Under the pieces are notes generated by a model. That model was not told the DNA's origin, did not search any database, and saw only the letters and a list, made by a program, of their open reading frames with translations. Positions 36,913 through 49,299 of a stretch of DNA of 64,000 bases are shown in pieces. The position numbers were made by a program, and so were the translations under genes. Source of the DNA: Petunia secreta (lineage: Eukaryota; Streptophyta; Magnoliopsida; Solanales; Solanaceae); NCBI GenBank assembly GCA_029990175.1, contig JARKIP010000048.1, positions 23,150,001 through 23,214,000 on the forward strand, written 5' to 3'. Position 1 is the first letter of the stretch, and each line of letters starts with the position of its first letter.

Positions 36913-37949
36913 ACTGTGAAAATGGTAACATTTCTGTTCACAAAACAGGAAAATAAAACTTCTATGACAAAACTAGAAGAAGAATTAATGGACCATCATA
37001 CTTTTCTTTTGTTTACATTGGATAAAAGGAAAGAATCATTTCACATTAAATTAAGGTTCCAAAAGGAAGCAAATTCGTTGCTTAGTTTATTCCCATTTGG
37101 TCAAATATGATCTAAACAAATGAAGAAAAGAGAACTTTTAAGCTTCCCCTTCATTAATTTTACTTTTTCCCAATATCGAAACATGATATGAAATTTTGAG
37201 TTATTATCTTATTAATGACACCATTGCTATTTGTGCCACTAAATTTTAAAGATAATGTAGCATCTTTTAAATCGTTCACATGGTTAGATGGTATACATAC
37301 TAAACATTAAACAAAGACTTATTCTTGGTAAGATGGTAAATATACTAAACAAAGACTATGTATTATTGGCATCCTTGCTTGATAGACATGGTAAGATATC
37401 AAACTAAACACAGTCACAGAATATGTATTAAAAATCGTATTCACTTATGAGCAAAGTATATCTAGTCGACTGAAATAATTATGGGTACTAATAATGATTT
37501 TTCGATATTTAGAGTAGATAAATCGTGGCATGTAATGGTATATTAAGCAGTTATTCAATAACTGATATAGATGGCCAAAGCTTATGTTATTCGCAAATAC
37601 TTATAGTTAAACTATTCTCAGATGTAAAATACTTAATATTTAGTTAGGTCAGAGACTGTTAATGCTTCGTTGTATCCTAGGTTTGTTCCATTTGTCTTGT
37701 ATATCAAAAACGACAAAAGTCCAAAACAGTAACTTTGTCTCAATTTTCCTCTTTTGTTTTTGGCAAATCATATCTGTAAGGGCTATTTTCGTCTTTCTAT
37801 CATACGTAACGGAAATTGGCGGAAATCTAGTTAGTGGCATTTAAAACACTTGTTAGTAAATATGGAACATTACACACTTGGTATATACTACAAGTCTTCC
37901 ATTTTTCCAACATTCCAGTGTGTTACTCCATTAATTTCAATTTTTCAAC

Positions 37950-40900
37950 ATGGAGTTGCAGAGTGGATTTTCTTTGTTTTTACAACAAACAATGGCATTA
38001 CTAAAGAAAAATTTCTTTATTTCAATGAGAAGTAAAAGAGCAACATTTCTTCAACTGTTTTCTTCACTTTTGTTTATGGGATTATTGTTTGGAATACAAA
38101 AAGGTATGAATTATATGTCAAAACATCCATCAGCTATTGGTGCTGTTACTGATCCTAAGCCTTTGATGAATCCATCGATACCACCATGTGAGGATAAGTT
38201 CTTTATTAAACGTCCATGTTATGATTTTGTATGGAGTGGAAATGGCAATCCAAGAATTGAATCCATTGTTCATGGAATTCTTGCTAATAATCCTGGTCGG
38301 TCCATTCCTCCTGCTAAGGTACTTTCTTTGATAATTTTCTATTTATGGTCAGTTCACTAGTAAATGATTTTTATGTCTCATTTGTCAATTTTTTCCTTTC
38401 ATAAAAAGTTCTGAATTTATTATGATACATTTATATGTAATTTTTAATTAGATGAATTTGTTAAAAAAAGTAGAAAGTGCGACCAAGTGGTATGGTGGAA
38501 TGATAAAGGTTCCGCCACCCTTAATCGGGATTCGAGCCCGGGAGAAAGCCCCTTTGGAGCGCTAATACCCCTTGTGATGGCATAGAATCCGGATAAGTCG
38601 GGCAAGTGGATTGCGGACATGGATGGTTAAACATAAAAGGAATCCCTTCGTCCTATATATTTTATTAGTCGTTGTTACCATTGCGGGAGTCGCTTCCAAT
38701 TTTTTTTTTTTTTTTGGTAAATTGTAAATGATTACTATTAACCACCAAACCATTACACCTAAAGAGCACCATAGTTCGAGTATCAAACTCAAAACTTAGG
38801 CGTCCAACAAACACAAAAAACTAGTTACAAAATTTGGTGAATAAAATTCCTACATCTACCAGCTCTCTTTGAGGCTTGCAACATATCTATTCTTTCTATA
38901 GTATCCTTTTTCATCTGTGTAATAACAAAGCTAGTATTCACACTAATTCCTTTATATAGCTTCCAGTTCCTAGCCCTCCATGTGTGGTATATCACAGCAC
39001 TCCAGATAGCAGCCATCGCCTCCTTCTCAAAGTGGCTCCAATGTCTGTTGTTCACCCATTGCATAGTCTGCATCACTTTTCTTTGCTGCAGTTGGTGGCC
39101 TGTCCACTGTTCCACTGCATCCCTGAGTTCTTTAATCCAGCTGCATTCTACAAAGATGTGCCTGAGTTTCCAATGCATCTGCATTACATAGACAGCAGCT
39201 TGTATCATCAATCTGCACATTCATAGCCTGTAGTCTGTCTCTGGTAAGCAGCTTCCTTTGTGCTGCCAGCCATGCAATGAACCTGTGCTTGGGTTGAGCC
39301 ACTGCACTCCATTTAAGTTTGGCAATAGATAGCTTTTGCTGGTTTCCCAACATTGCATTATAACTTTGGGACACAGAGTACTCTCCCTGATTAGTTAACA
39401 ACTATTGTCCAGCTTGGTACCATCCTTGCAGCTGCTGTCTGCAGGTGCCTTATGCCCCCATATGTCTGAACTACCTTTCATATATATCCCATGAACCCAT
39501 CTGACCCATAGCACCTCCTTCCTCACTGCTAATTGCCATATTAACTTCCCCACTGAAGCTACATTCCATTTCCCCACTGTAGTCACTTTCAATTTTAAAA
39601 ATTACTTTTAATAAGAATAGGTTGTGATTTGTAATACAAGCTATGTAAATTCTGAATCTACATTTTTATTTTGGAAAAATCGAGGAATCAATATTGGCAA
39701 ATTAGATGATGACACTAGTGTTCCAAGTAATAGCTGATTACTTGGAGTAAAATTCAGTGTTTGGTCAGACTGACCAAGTTTTGGAGTAAAATTCGTTGTC
39801 TGCTATTACAGCTGAATTCTTTCTGTCAAAAAATTTCAATACAAATGTGGCCAATGTCAGATTTCATAGTCCGGAATGGAACTGTGGAGACCTTTTATTA
39901 ATGAGTTACACATAAGAGAGAAATTGGTGTTTGCTTGGCCTTCAATTGTTACACATGCTTCAAACACTTTTCTTTTGCAGGTGAAGTCATTTAGCACTAA
40001 AGATGAATTGACGAACTGGCTCCTTAATGATCCATTGCGTACTCCTGGAGCTTTGCATTTTGTGCAACGAAACGCCACAGTGATAAGCTATGGTGTAGTA
40101 ACAAATTCTTCTACATATATTCCTATTCCAAGGCAACCTGAGGATCGTACTTTCAAGTTCCTAATTCCCCTTCAGTTAGCTGCATCTCGTGAAATTGCAA
40201 GGTCTTTGCTTGGAGGTACTATAAGATAACAGTTTACTTCCTTATGATCATTTAAAGTTCACAAGCGTAAAAGAACCTTAGTGCCTTCTTTTCTTTAACT
40301 ACAACCTTCTGATCAATAATATTGCAATCCCCTTTCCACAGATCCGAGCTTCAGCTGGAATGTGGGTTTTAAGGAATTTGCACATCCCGCACTAGTGGAT
40401 ACAGATGAGAGCCATTCATTAGAAAACACTGACTCTCCTCTGGGCGACGTGTCATTTGTTGATTTGTTCAGTCCTATCTTCTTCTATGCAATTGCTATGT
40501 TTGGTTTTGTATTTCAGATTAGCTTAATGGTTCTTGAGAAAGAGCTCAAACTTCGGCAGGTAACTGATCCATGTTTATTTTAGAAAAGATCCCGTGCAGT
40601 TGATTCTCTAATTTATTAGCATTGTTCAGCTATCAAATCATCAGATATTGGAAATATTATTCAGAAAATTTCTCATACGTATTTAAGCCACTTATCCAAA
40701 TTTTAAACTGAAGTTTCTATCAATACTTGCATTTTATTCTAATTAATCTTTGTTTAAGGTAGATTACTTAAAACGAAAAATCCAGAGTACTATGACTATA
40801 AATTTCAAAAATGTTACAAGTATCATGCGCAAATACTTCTAACAGTTATGTCAAAGAGTTACTACTATTCTCTAGGGATTTTTTTTTTTTGTTCGGAAAT

Positions 40901-43900
40901 TAATGACTATTTAGTATTAGAAATACTAGTAACTGCATGGAACAAGGTTGCTTTAATGAAATCTGAATAATAATTAGAGATTAGTGGCTTATGGAATATA
41001 TAGTTTTCACGAGTATTTAACTCTTTCTCCTATTTCCCCATTTGATTTTCAGGCAATGACTGTGATGGGACTTTATGACTCTGCCTATTGGTGCTCATGG
41101 CTTATATGGGAGGGACTTAAGACATTCATTTCCTCGCTCCTTACAGTTCTTTTTGGCATGATGTTTCAGCTCCACCTTTTCCTGAGAAACAGCTTTACGA
41201 TTGTACTACTTCTATTCTTTCTTTTCCAATTCAACATGGTGAGTTACCTCCTTTAATAGAGAGCTATGTTTGACTTAGCCACATTTGCAATACGTGAGAG
41301 CTAAAAACTTCTTGCATCTTGTTGTGCTAGGTTAGTTTTGCCTTCCTAATGTCAAACTTCATCCGCAAGTCTTCTTCGACCACATCTGCTGGCTTTGCTA
41401 TATTTGTAATTGGTGTTGGGACTCAGGCAAGTAATTTTTCAGACTTCGTAAACTTAAGAACTCCTTAGTTACTTATTGTAATTGGTTTCCTTTTATTGTC
41501 TTTCAGATGTTTTCCCAGTATATATATGGAGACAGTAATAAGACAAGATATAGAAAAATACTTTGGTCCTTTTTTCCACCTAATCCATTTGCTGGAGGCA
41601 TAAGTTTATTACAGAATGCATCAGACCAAGGTGGGATCAGCTGGAGCAGATTGTGGTTATGTGACGGGGACTATACCGTATGCTACCCAATTGTATGCCT
41701 CTTTTTGAAAATTGATGCCCTCTTTAATCCAGATGGAAAATGAGCTTCATATGTTATCATTATTCTTTCTTAATCAGCCTGCTTGACCATTTCCTAAACT
41801 TGTTTGACTTGCCAGCTCCACTATTATCGATGGCTTATAGCAACCTTCTTCTTGTGGCTTGTTTCGGCTATCTACCTTGACAATATCATGCCGAACTCAG
41901 CTGGTGTAAGAAAACCCTTTTTCTATTTTATAAAACCTGGATATTGGACGGGGCGAAGTGAAGAAAAGCAGGAAGGTACTGGAACTTCAAACTAACTCTC
42001 ATTTCCTTGTTTCTTTCCTATTCATTTCATCTACTAACCAAGCTTTGTCTTGGTTGTTACTTCAGAAAATGCCCCATTTTTAGGTTCACAATCGAATGAT
42101 AGTTTCATTCAAGATGATGAGGGTGTTCTTGACGAGGAAAACAGAGTAAAACAACAAGTCAAGGAAGGCATTATTGATCCCAATGTTGCTCTTCAGCTAC
42201 AAGACCTTTCCAAGACATATTCGGGAACATTTAGCTTAAGTTGCCACTCTTGCTGCTTATGCTGTTTATATTGTACATGCAAGATTAAGAAACCTTACAA
42301 AGCTGTACAGGTAAATCTCGCTATCTTATTCACTGCGTTTTTTGCCTAAAGTTGAATGGGGCAAATCGGAATTGTTTTATCACAGCACTAAATCTTCACA
42401 TTTAGACTAAAAACATTGAATTACTTCAGATCATCTTTGCTTTTCGCCGCTTTTCTTTGTTATGAGATCATATAATTTCGACCTTCTCAGCATCAGCACA
42501 TGAAAAATATAGAAGACGCCATCTAGAAATGGTTACCATCAAACATTTTCCCTCTTGGTAGAGCCTGATCCCATGTTACCTAGCAAGACAGCTTCAGTAT
42601 CATGCCAAAGAAATACAGGAACCTTTCTTGCTTTCTTCCAGAATTTCACCTTAACATGTAAGGTTATATGGTCAGTTATGAAAGGTGCACTTATTTGTTC
42701 AGGGTCTTTGGTTAAATCTTGAGAAGGACCAGCTGTTCTGTCTCCTGGGACCCAATGGAGCAGGCAAAACGACTGCAATTGGTTGCTTAACTGGTATAAT
42801 TCCAGTGACTCATGGAGATGGTATTATTTTTAAATAGTTCAACTTTACAAACACTTTTGGTTTGAGCGCGAAAAGAAGAATTATATAACTGATACATGTG
42901 TCTTTGTAACAGCATTAATATATGGAAACTCTGTTCGAAGTACGGTTGGTATTTCAAACATAAGAAAGTTAATTGGAGTCTGCTCACAGGTAGTTCCGTA
43001 TCCATTTACTATTCAACTCAAGTTCTGTGGTCCTTGGCTTGCTCCCTATTTTAAGAAATCATAAACTAACTTTTGCTCTCCATATTGCAGTTTGACACTC
43101 TTTGGGAGGCATTGTCTGGACAAGAGCACCTTGAACTCTTTGCCAGCATCAAAGGCTTATCCCCAACTTCAAGAAGATTGGTGATCCTATGAAACGTTTA
43201 ATTAAATTTTATAAAATCTACCTTGTGGCAGTGGCAGTATGGCCTAGACCTCTACCAGTATATTAGTTACCAAAAGAAAGATAGATGAGGGGGTTATAAA
43301 ACCTTACCTCCTTAAAAGCTAAATTAGAATTAGTTAAGTCTAATGCTGTACATTGTGGAATCCCTAAAAAGCAAATGAATTGCATATGTGGAAAGTTATG
43401 TGTGGTGTAAATGCTAGAATTGCGAAGGCAGGACCCCTCCCCTTACATCAGTAAGCTTCCAAAAACAAAGATCTTTGTGTTAACATCCTATCTATCATTG
43501 ATTCGAAAATATGTCATTTTCTTTCTACTTCTGGATTCTTCGTGCATCCTGTAGCTTCAATCCTTTTCCTCTTGTGGGGAAAGAGTTAGCCATCTAACAT
43601 CTGTGTCTACATATTTATTAGTTCTGCATTTAGTCAAATAATGCCTGCCAAGTAAATTGCTGCTAAATTTCAGTCCTTGTATTTGTTTGATCGGGGTAAT
43701 TCCATATGGTTTTTATCACTAACAGCTTCTTCATTTACTTGAATGACAGGAAGCTAAAAGTTTATTGGTTGATGTGAAACTTGATGATGTAGCCAAAGTG
43801 AGAGCCAGTGGCTATAGTGGTGGAATGAAACGTCGACTCAGTTTAGCAATAGCATTGATCGGAAATCCGAAGCTCCTTTTTCTGGATGAACCGGTATGCA

Positions 43901-45039
43901 AATATTAGAAGATTTTATTATTTAATAACATATGTATGGCTTCATTAATACGGAAGCAAATATCTGCAACTTCTAGACAACTGGTATGGATCCTGTAACT
44001 CGGAGGCATATCTGGAGTGTAATTGAGGCTGCAAAGCAAGGACGTTCAATCATTCTGACAACACATTCTATGGAGGAAGCTGATATTTTGTCAGATCGAA
44101 TAGGAATTATGGCAAAAGGAAGACTTCGCTGCATTGGAACATCAACCACATTGAAGTCTAGATTTGGAGCAGGTTTTATTACTAAAGTTAGTTTGGATAA
44201 AATTGCTGATAATGTGAATGCCTCAGCTAATTTGATCGACAGGAAACGTGAGGCTGTCAAGGAATTCTTCAGACAGGTAATTTTGTAAGAGTGCCTTTTT
44301 GAGATTTTCTTTAATTAATAAACTCATGCTCTTGAGTCTTGACTTAAGTATTTTGTTTTACAGCAATTAGGTGTCACCCCAAAAGAGGAAGAAAAATCCT
44401 TCTTGACGTTTGTTATTCCTCATGAGAAGGAGAATCAACTAGAAGTAACTATTATAATGTCATTGCTCATGTTATACTATTATTTTTGTGAATGCTCAAT
44501 ACTTTACACTGACCCATTGTTGTGCCTGCATCAGAAATTCTTCGCTAAGCTAGAAAACAGAAAACTGGAGTTTGGCATACTAAATATCCAGATAGGTCTT
44601 ACAACACTAGAAGAAGTGTTCTTGAATATTGCAAAGAAGGCAGAGCTAGAGGAAGCTAAATCTGAAGGAAGCATCAAGACACTGACTTTACCCTCAGGAA
44701 CCGCTCTTCAGGTAAGTGCTTCACTTTTGGATTATCATATATTCTTTACAGGCTCAATAGCATCCAGAGAATAGCAGATAATTTCTGAAAAGGGAAGTGA
44801 ATATTTTCTCTATCGACTCGGAGAAAGGTGAAAAACAAAAGCATTAATTGGTCTTGTACAATGTAATGAAGGTACCAACAGGATCAAAGTATGTAGAGAT
44901 CCCAGGGACTACGTCCTCGGAGAACCCTCGAGGCCTAATGGTTGAAGTGTATTGGGAGCAGGATGATCATGGCAATCTCTGCATCTCAGGACATTCAGAT
45001 GAAATTCCAGTGCCACCAGGTCTTCGAGTAACAACATAA
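37950..45039 (+). CDS. ABCA2: ABC transporter A family, ABCA2-like (half-size)
   Basis: Intact 949-aa product in 16 exons: 37950-38318, 39981-40215, 40342-40559, 41053-41238, 41331-41426, 41507-41692, 41816-41975, 42066-42310, 42703-42820, 42913-42989, 43091-43180, 43750-43893, 43977-44276, 44364-44444, 44535-44711, 44872-45039. The N-terminus (LLKKNFF, SKRATFLQLF) and 'PPCEDKFF...CYDFVWSG' match plant ABCA2. A membrane helix near residue 40, a lumenal loop, and a multi-helix block (about 240-480) precede one nucleotide-binding domain: Walker A GPNGAGKTT (581-589), signature YSGGM (682-686), Walker B LLFLDEP (702-708), then TTHSMEEAD. Intron 5 uses a GC donor (CAG/GCAAGT at 41427); a GT donor four bases on would break the frame. 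Exon 6 has an alternative in-frame donor at 41678. Presumed lipid or hydrophobic-substrate transporter; substrate not shown. Intron 1 carries a SINE and a LINE fragment. Confidence 0.92.
38470..38650 (+). mobile_element. tRNA-derived SINE in ABCA2-like intron 1
   Basis: A-box-like GCGACCAAGTGG (about 38479-38490) and B box GATTCGAGCC (38529-38538) spaced as in a tRNA promoter, followed by an unrelated body. The 3' edge is uncertain because a LINE fragment starts 50 bp on. Same strand as the host gene. Confidence 0.65.
38700..39580 (-). mobile_element. 5'-truncated LINE (non-LTR) in ABCA2-like intron 1
   Basis: Minus-strand frames show the C-terminal region of a plant L1-type polyprotein, including a zinc-binding RVT-associated domain ('WLAAQRKLLTRDRLQ', 'CCLCNADALETQAHLC', 'IKELRDAVEQWTG'), with a frameshift near 39395. 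It ends in a 16-A tail (T run at 38700-38715). Flanking direct repeats AGTCGCTTCCAA (38688-38699) and AGTCACTTTCAA (39581-39592) agree at 10 of 12 bases, fitting an aged target-primed insertion. RT itself is missing. Confidence 0.85.
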
Positions 45040-46464
45040 AGTTTAGTTACTGCCTAGCAGAGAGAAGAGGTTGTGTATACCAGTATTTAGGAAATTGCCT
45101 TGTATAACATTTCCTAGCCAGATCAGTATTCCGTCATTACAAAAGAGTCCAAAGGAGTTATTTCATATGCATTGAGACCATTTTATTTTTTCCTTTTAAT
45201 GAGAACGAATTACAACTATAAGTTTAAAATGTTTGATATCCACAGAACATCTTCTTTTTCCTTTGACAAAGCAGGTAATGCTTCACTGTACTTGTAAGTC
45301 ATATTATACTAATTTTGTTACATATGGTTTATATATGTTCTTTACTGGTATAGATTTTCATTTATAGTATATTAAGCTGCAGTAAGGCAGTTCTTGTTGC
45401 TCTATCCTCTCCAAACGTTTGGAATTCACTTTCACGACAGATTAGTTCTAAAAAAATGATAGGACAAGAAGTAAAGTAAATCCATCCTGCAAAACAAGCA
45501 AAATTCTTATCAGACACAACGATTTTATTTTACTTTTCGAAAAGAAGACCACTTATGCTAGGTACAAAGACCAAGAGTCTGCAAACAAGATCAACTCCAA
45601 AATCTACATCAGAATGGCATTACCAGAGAAAAAGAAACTTCAAGAACCTATAAAGCAAGAATGCGATAAGGAGAAGGCGAAAGACATGGAAAGAATTCTG
45701 CTCAACAAGAAGGTATGGTAACATGAAGCTTTTTATATGAAAGTGTATATAAAATATTGCTGCTACATGACCTGTCAATGCCCTCACTCTAAAGAATGTA
45801 ATCCAAGAAGAAAAGGAAGATCTGGTAAGAATACAAACTATAGTTTAACTTTGTTTTGGATTCCTTCTTGACAGAGTTATAGAAGCTTGAGTTATCTTAG
45901 CTCATAATTCCCTCCAAAGGCCCTCCCCTTTTCTATGCATTTTGATTATAGAGATTCTACTATAATTGTTAATTCATTATAGAGTTAATGCAGGAAGTTT
46001 TTAATTGTATAAATCATAGAAAATGCCAAAGATGGTGTATTGGTGTGCCTAATGTGTTGTTATATTGATATGTTGAAACTAAGTTAACATATGTGGTCCT
46101 TTAATTCGGACGTATATAGTAAGATTAAATTCTTTAATGATGAGATACATAACCAATATATATTTCTCACAGTACTGTAGAAAAAAGACAGAAAGGAAGG
46201 GAGAGAGAGAGATCAAAAAAATAAAAAAGCTAGAGATCCTAACTTTCTTTGTACATCTCATTCAAAAATCAAACAAACAATAGTACAGTCCAATTCTCAA
46301 TCAAAACCAAACAAATGAAGGAAATGTACGAAGGGGAAAAATGAATAAAGGGGATATAGCACTAAGAAAAGATTACTATCCCTTCCCCTATTAGTATGTA
46401 TACAAATAGTTGGATAACATACAAACCAAATGGAATTGTTAATGAATTATCAACAATGTTCTTT
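45040..46464. other. Spacer between convergent ABCA2-like and CIPK genes
   Basis: Contains presumed 3' UTRs of both genes; no further gene or repeat recognised. Confidence 0.5.
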
Positions 46465-47967
46465 TCACATACTCGATGACAAATTAGCAGTTATGTCAAT
46501 TTCTTCTAACTTATTATTTTGGGTCAAATCTTTGCAACTGGCACACTTCATCGGTAGTTTGCAATCCTCTTTGTCACAACCCTCTTTGTCACAACCACTA
46601 AACACTTCCTCTACATGCCATGTCCAAACAATGTCCTTTAAATTTGGTTTTACTTCCTCCTCAAAAAAATTGGCGTACTCTAATGAGTCACCTGAGACCT
46701 TAGAGAACTTGACCACTGCTACTTCTGGAGCTACCTTGAACACCTCAACGGTCACCAATAACCGTGTTTTCCGGCCATCCGAGGGACCTTGTAGCCTCAA
46801 GGTTGCTCCATTGACTCTTGCAACTCTAAAATTCAATTTCTTGGCCATTAATTGAATCTTGGCCATAATGATTGTCGCTGAACACCTCGATGTGAAAACG
46901 GACTCTGTCTTCTTCTTGTTCTCAAACAAGCTTGATAAATTCGCACCAGCTGACATTGATGAGATCAATTCAAAAGCATTCAATAATGCTGGGGAGGATG
47001 GTGACTTGATCATCCCTCCATGCTTTATAAATTCCTCTCTACCAAACTTGTCTAACATAGAAATTGTATCATGTTCATGATCAATTGATGAAGTTCCATG
47101 AATTGACATTGTCAAACCTTTTCTAAACCAAGGATCTTTCATTATTCCAGTTATACTTATCCTTTTTTGTGGGTTAGGGATCAATATTTTAGATATTAAA
47201 CGTTTTGCATCATTAGATAACCAAGGTGGAAATCTATATTCAGCTTTGAAAATTTTTCTATATAGTCTCACAAGATTACCATCTTGAAAAGGTAAACACC
47301 CTGCTAGAAGAACATATAATATAACACCACATGACCAAATATCAGCTTTGCCACCATCATAACCTTTATTTCTTAATATTTCAGGTGCAATATAAGCTGG
47401 CGTTCCACATTGAGTATAAAGTAGGCCATCGTTAATCATTTGCTCTGGCAAAGCTGATAGGCCAAAATCTGTGACCTTCAAATTCTCATTCTCATCAAGA
47501 AGGAGATTTTCAGGCTTTAAATCACGATGTGAAACACCACAACTGTGACAAAATTCAACAGCACTTATTAATTGTTGAAAGTATTTTCGTGCTACGTCTT
47601 CTTTGAGCCTTCCTTTAGCTACTTTAGCAAAGAGTTCACCACCTTTTACATATTCCATGACTAGAAATATTTTTGTTTTTGTTGCCATGACTTCTTTGAG
47701 CTCAACAATATTTGGATGGCGAACGAGACGCATAACGGAGATTTCCCTCTTGATTTGCTCCATCATTTCATGAGATTTCACTATATCTTTTTTTATCACT
47801 TTGATTGCTACTTCTTCGCCCGTGATAATGTTTGTTGCATGGAAAACTTTGGCAAACGTGCCTTTTCCTAATTGTTTTCCAGTTTCATATTTCCCGAACA
47901 ATATTTTCTTGTCCATATGAATATCAAAATCTTGTAAAGTTTTTGAATCAGGAAAAATCAATTGCAT
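46465..47967 (-). CDS. CBL-interacting protein kinase (CIPK/SnRK3), intronless
   Basis: Single-exon Ser/Thr kinase, 500 aa. Kinase domain at about 24-281: glycine loop GKGTFAKV, Lys56 (VAIKVI), HRDLKPEN with Asp149, DFG at 167-169, activation segment ending CGTPAYIAPE. The regulatory part has the NAF motif (LNAFELISSM, 329-338) that binds CBL calcium sensors and masks the active site, then a PPI-type region ('VEVFKVAPEVAVVKF', 'GDSLEYANFFEEEVKP', 'LKDIVW'). CIPKs with CBLs turn Ca2+ signals into phosphorylation of ion channels and transporters. The intronless layout fits one of the two known CIPK groups. A second Met at residue 18 (MDKKILFGKYETG) may be the true start, since it is the usual family length. 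Odd: a roughly 45-residue tail after 455 with five Cys (459, 464, 469, 475, 478) and a GCDKE duplication. Confidence 0.94.
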   Translation of the reverse strand: MQLIFPDSKTLQDFDIHMDKKILFGKYETGKQLGKGTFAKVFHATNIITGEEVAIKVIKKDIVKSHEMMEQIKREISVMRLVRHPNIVELKEVMATKTKIFLVMEYVKGGELFAKVAKGRLKEDVARKYFQQLISAVEFCHSCGVSHRDLKPENLLLDENENLKVTDFGLSALPEQMINDGLLYTQCGTPAYIAPEILRNKGYDGGKADIWSCGVILYVLLAGCLPFQDGNLVRLYRKIFKAEYRFPPWLSNDAKRLISKILIPNPQKRISITGIMKDPWFRKGLTMSIHGTSSIDHEHDTISMLDKFGREEFIKHGGMIKSPSSPALLNAFELISSMSAGANLSSLFENKKKTESVFTSRCSATIIMAKIQLMAKKLNFRVARVNGATLRLQGPSDGRKTRLLVTVEVFKVAPEVAVVKFSKVSGDSLEYANFFEEEVKPNLKDIVWTWHVEEVFSGCDKEGCDKEDCKLPMKCASCKDLTQNNKLEEIDITANLSSSM

Positions 47968-48791
47968 GCCCTCAATGGCACGTTATAAGTAGTGTCTACG
48001 GAGCAGTTGTTTTAAGACTTTTGATGATGTGAAATTGAAGATCAATGAAGTGGTCAATTTTGTAGAAATGATGATGATTTTTGTGGATTCCAGAGCTGAA
48101 CTTTTTTCGAAAGGACATTGATCAGAGAATGAGTATATTGTTTTGTTGAACGTATAATAGCCTTTGGTAGGCTAATGAATTGAATTGCAAAGATAATATG
48201 GGTAGGTTCAGGACTTGAGAATATATAAGAAAATGTAACAACTGTGAAGTAACATCTGGAATGGTATGATAAGACCTTTTCCCATTTTTTTTATAAACAT
48301 GGGCGTGGTAACTTGTAGATAGCCTACGCACTGCTGCGTGTTCATTGAAGTCAGAACCAAAATGTTGAATTATTCTTTTTTTTAATAATAAACAACGCAT
48401 GTTCGTGGTCACCTCTAATTTATCTAAGAAAAAGTCTCACTATTGTTAATATTATTTAGAGTTTACGCTGACGTTGGCAAATCTAAAACTCTAAATGCAA
48501 GCAATTAGTTAGGTACTTAGTTTAATTTTTTTTTATTAAATATATAAAGAGGCAAAAATCCTGACAAGTGTTATGTCGGTAGTCGGTACTTCAAATAAAA
48601 ATGTTAAAGTAAGTTATGATTTTGTTAAGGAATAATTTGAGAGATCTTAACTAAGAAAAATAGTGATTTCATATTGTGTCGGCTTCCTGTAATATTATTT
48701 AATCAAATTCATGGTATTTGTCCCAAATTAATTAACACCATTTTATTCATTTTGTATGGGAAAAATTAGACATTTTCTAACCAAAGGCATA
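47968..48791. other. Upstream region of CIPK gene
   Basis: Presumed promoter and 5' UTR on the minus strand. No other gene recognised; polymorphic AT-rich DNA. Confidence 0.45.
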
Positions 48792-49297
48792 CTCTCTCCG
48801 TTCCAAAATACTCCTTCTGTCCCAATTTATGTGGCGGTGTTTGACTTGGCACGGAGTTTAAGAAATAGAAGTTGACTTTGTAAATATTCAAATTTACCCT
48901 TGAAAAAGTAAGAGAGAGAAGATTGTAGTAATCAAAAAGTTATTTGTGGCTTTTAAAGTAAGTAGGGCCCAATAAGGGTAAAATAGAGATAGTGCATTAA
49001 AAAGTTGGCAAATAAGGAAATGTCACATTCTTTTTGGGACAGACCAAAAAGGAAAGTGTGACACATAAATTGGGACAGAGGTAGTAGTATTTTCTTATTT
49101 GTCCGTTCCAAAAAGTGGCACAATTCTAAATTTGGAAATATTTTTGAGTTGAAACTACTACTTTACCCTTAATAAAATGTTTTATAGCCACATATTTATG
49201 TAGGGCTTATTTTGAATTACTAGTTCTAAAATTCTTACCACATTTTTTAAATTCCGCTCTAATTCAAACTAAGACAAACATTTTGGAACAGGGAGAG
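48792..49297. mobile_element. Stowaway-type MITE (outer), interrupted
   Basis: Ends CTCTCTCCGTTCCAAAAT and its inverted counterpart ATTTTGGAACAGGGAGAG, flanked by TA on both sides (48790-48791, 49298-49299). The TIR start CTCYCTCCGT is typical of Stowaway (Tc1/mariner) MITEs. Its left arm contains the second MITE. Confidence 0.85.
48811..49084. mobile_element. Stowaway-type MITE (inner, nested)
   Basis: Ends CTCCTTCTGTCCCAATTTAT and inverted ATAAATTGGGACAGAGGTAG, flanked by TA (48809-48810 and 49085-49086) inside the outer element, so it landed in a TA of a related MITE. Confidence 0.85.
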
Positions 49298-49299
49298 TA

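Larger units (their letters stand above)
35176..37949. promoter_or_regulatory. Shared upstream interval of divergent ABCA genes
   Basis: 2.8 kb between two start codons pointing away from each other, so it must hold both promoters and 5' UTRs. It is AT-rich and contains a Helitron-like terminus (35819-35846), a 36-T tract (36370-36405) and a 106-bp tandem duplication (36701-36912). No coding gene was found. I cannot locate transcription starts by eye. Confidence 0.6.

Noticed and set aside
46430..46855. 141-codon plus-strand frame
   Set aside because: Antisense shadow of the CIPK coding sequence.
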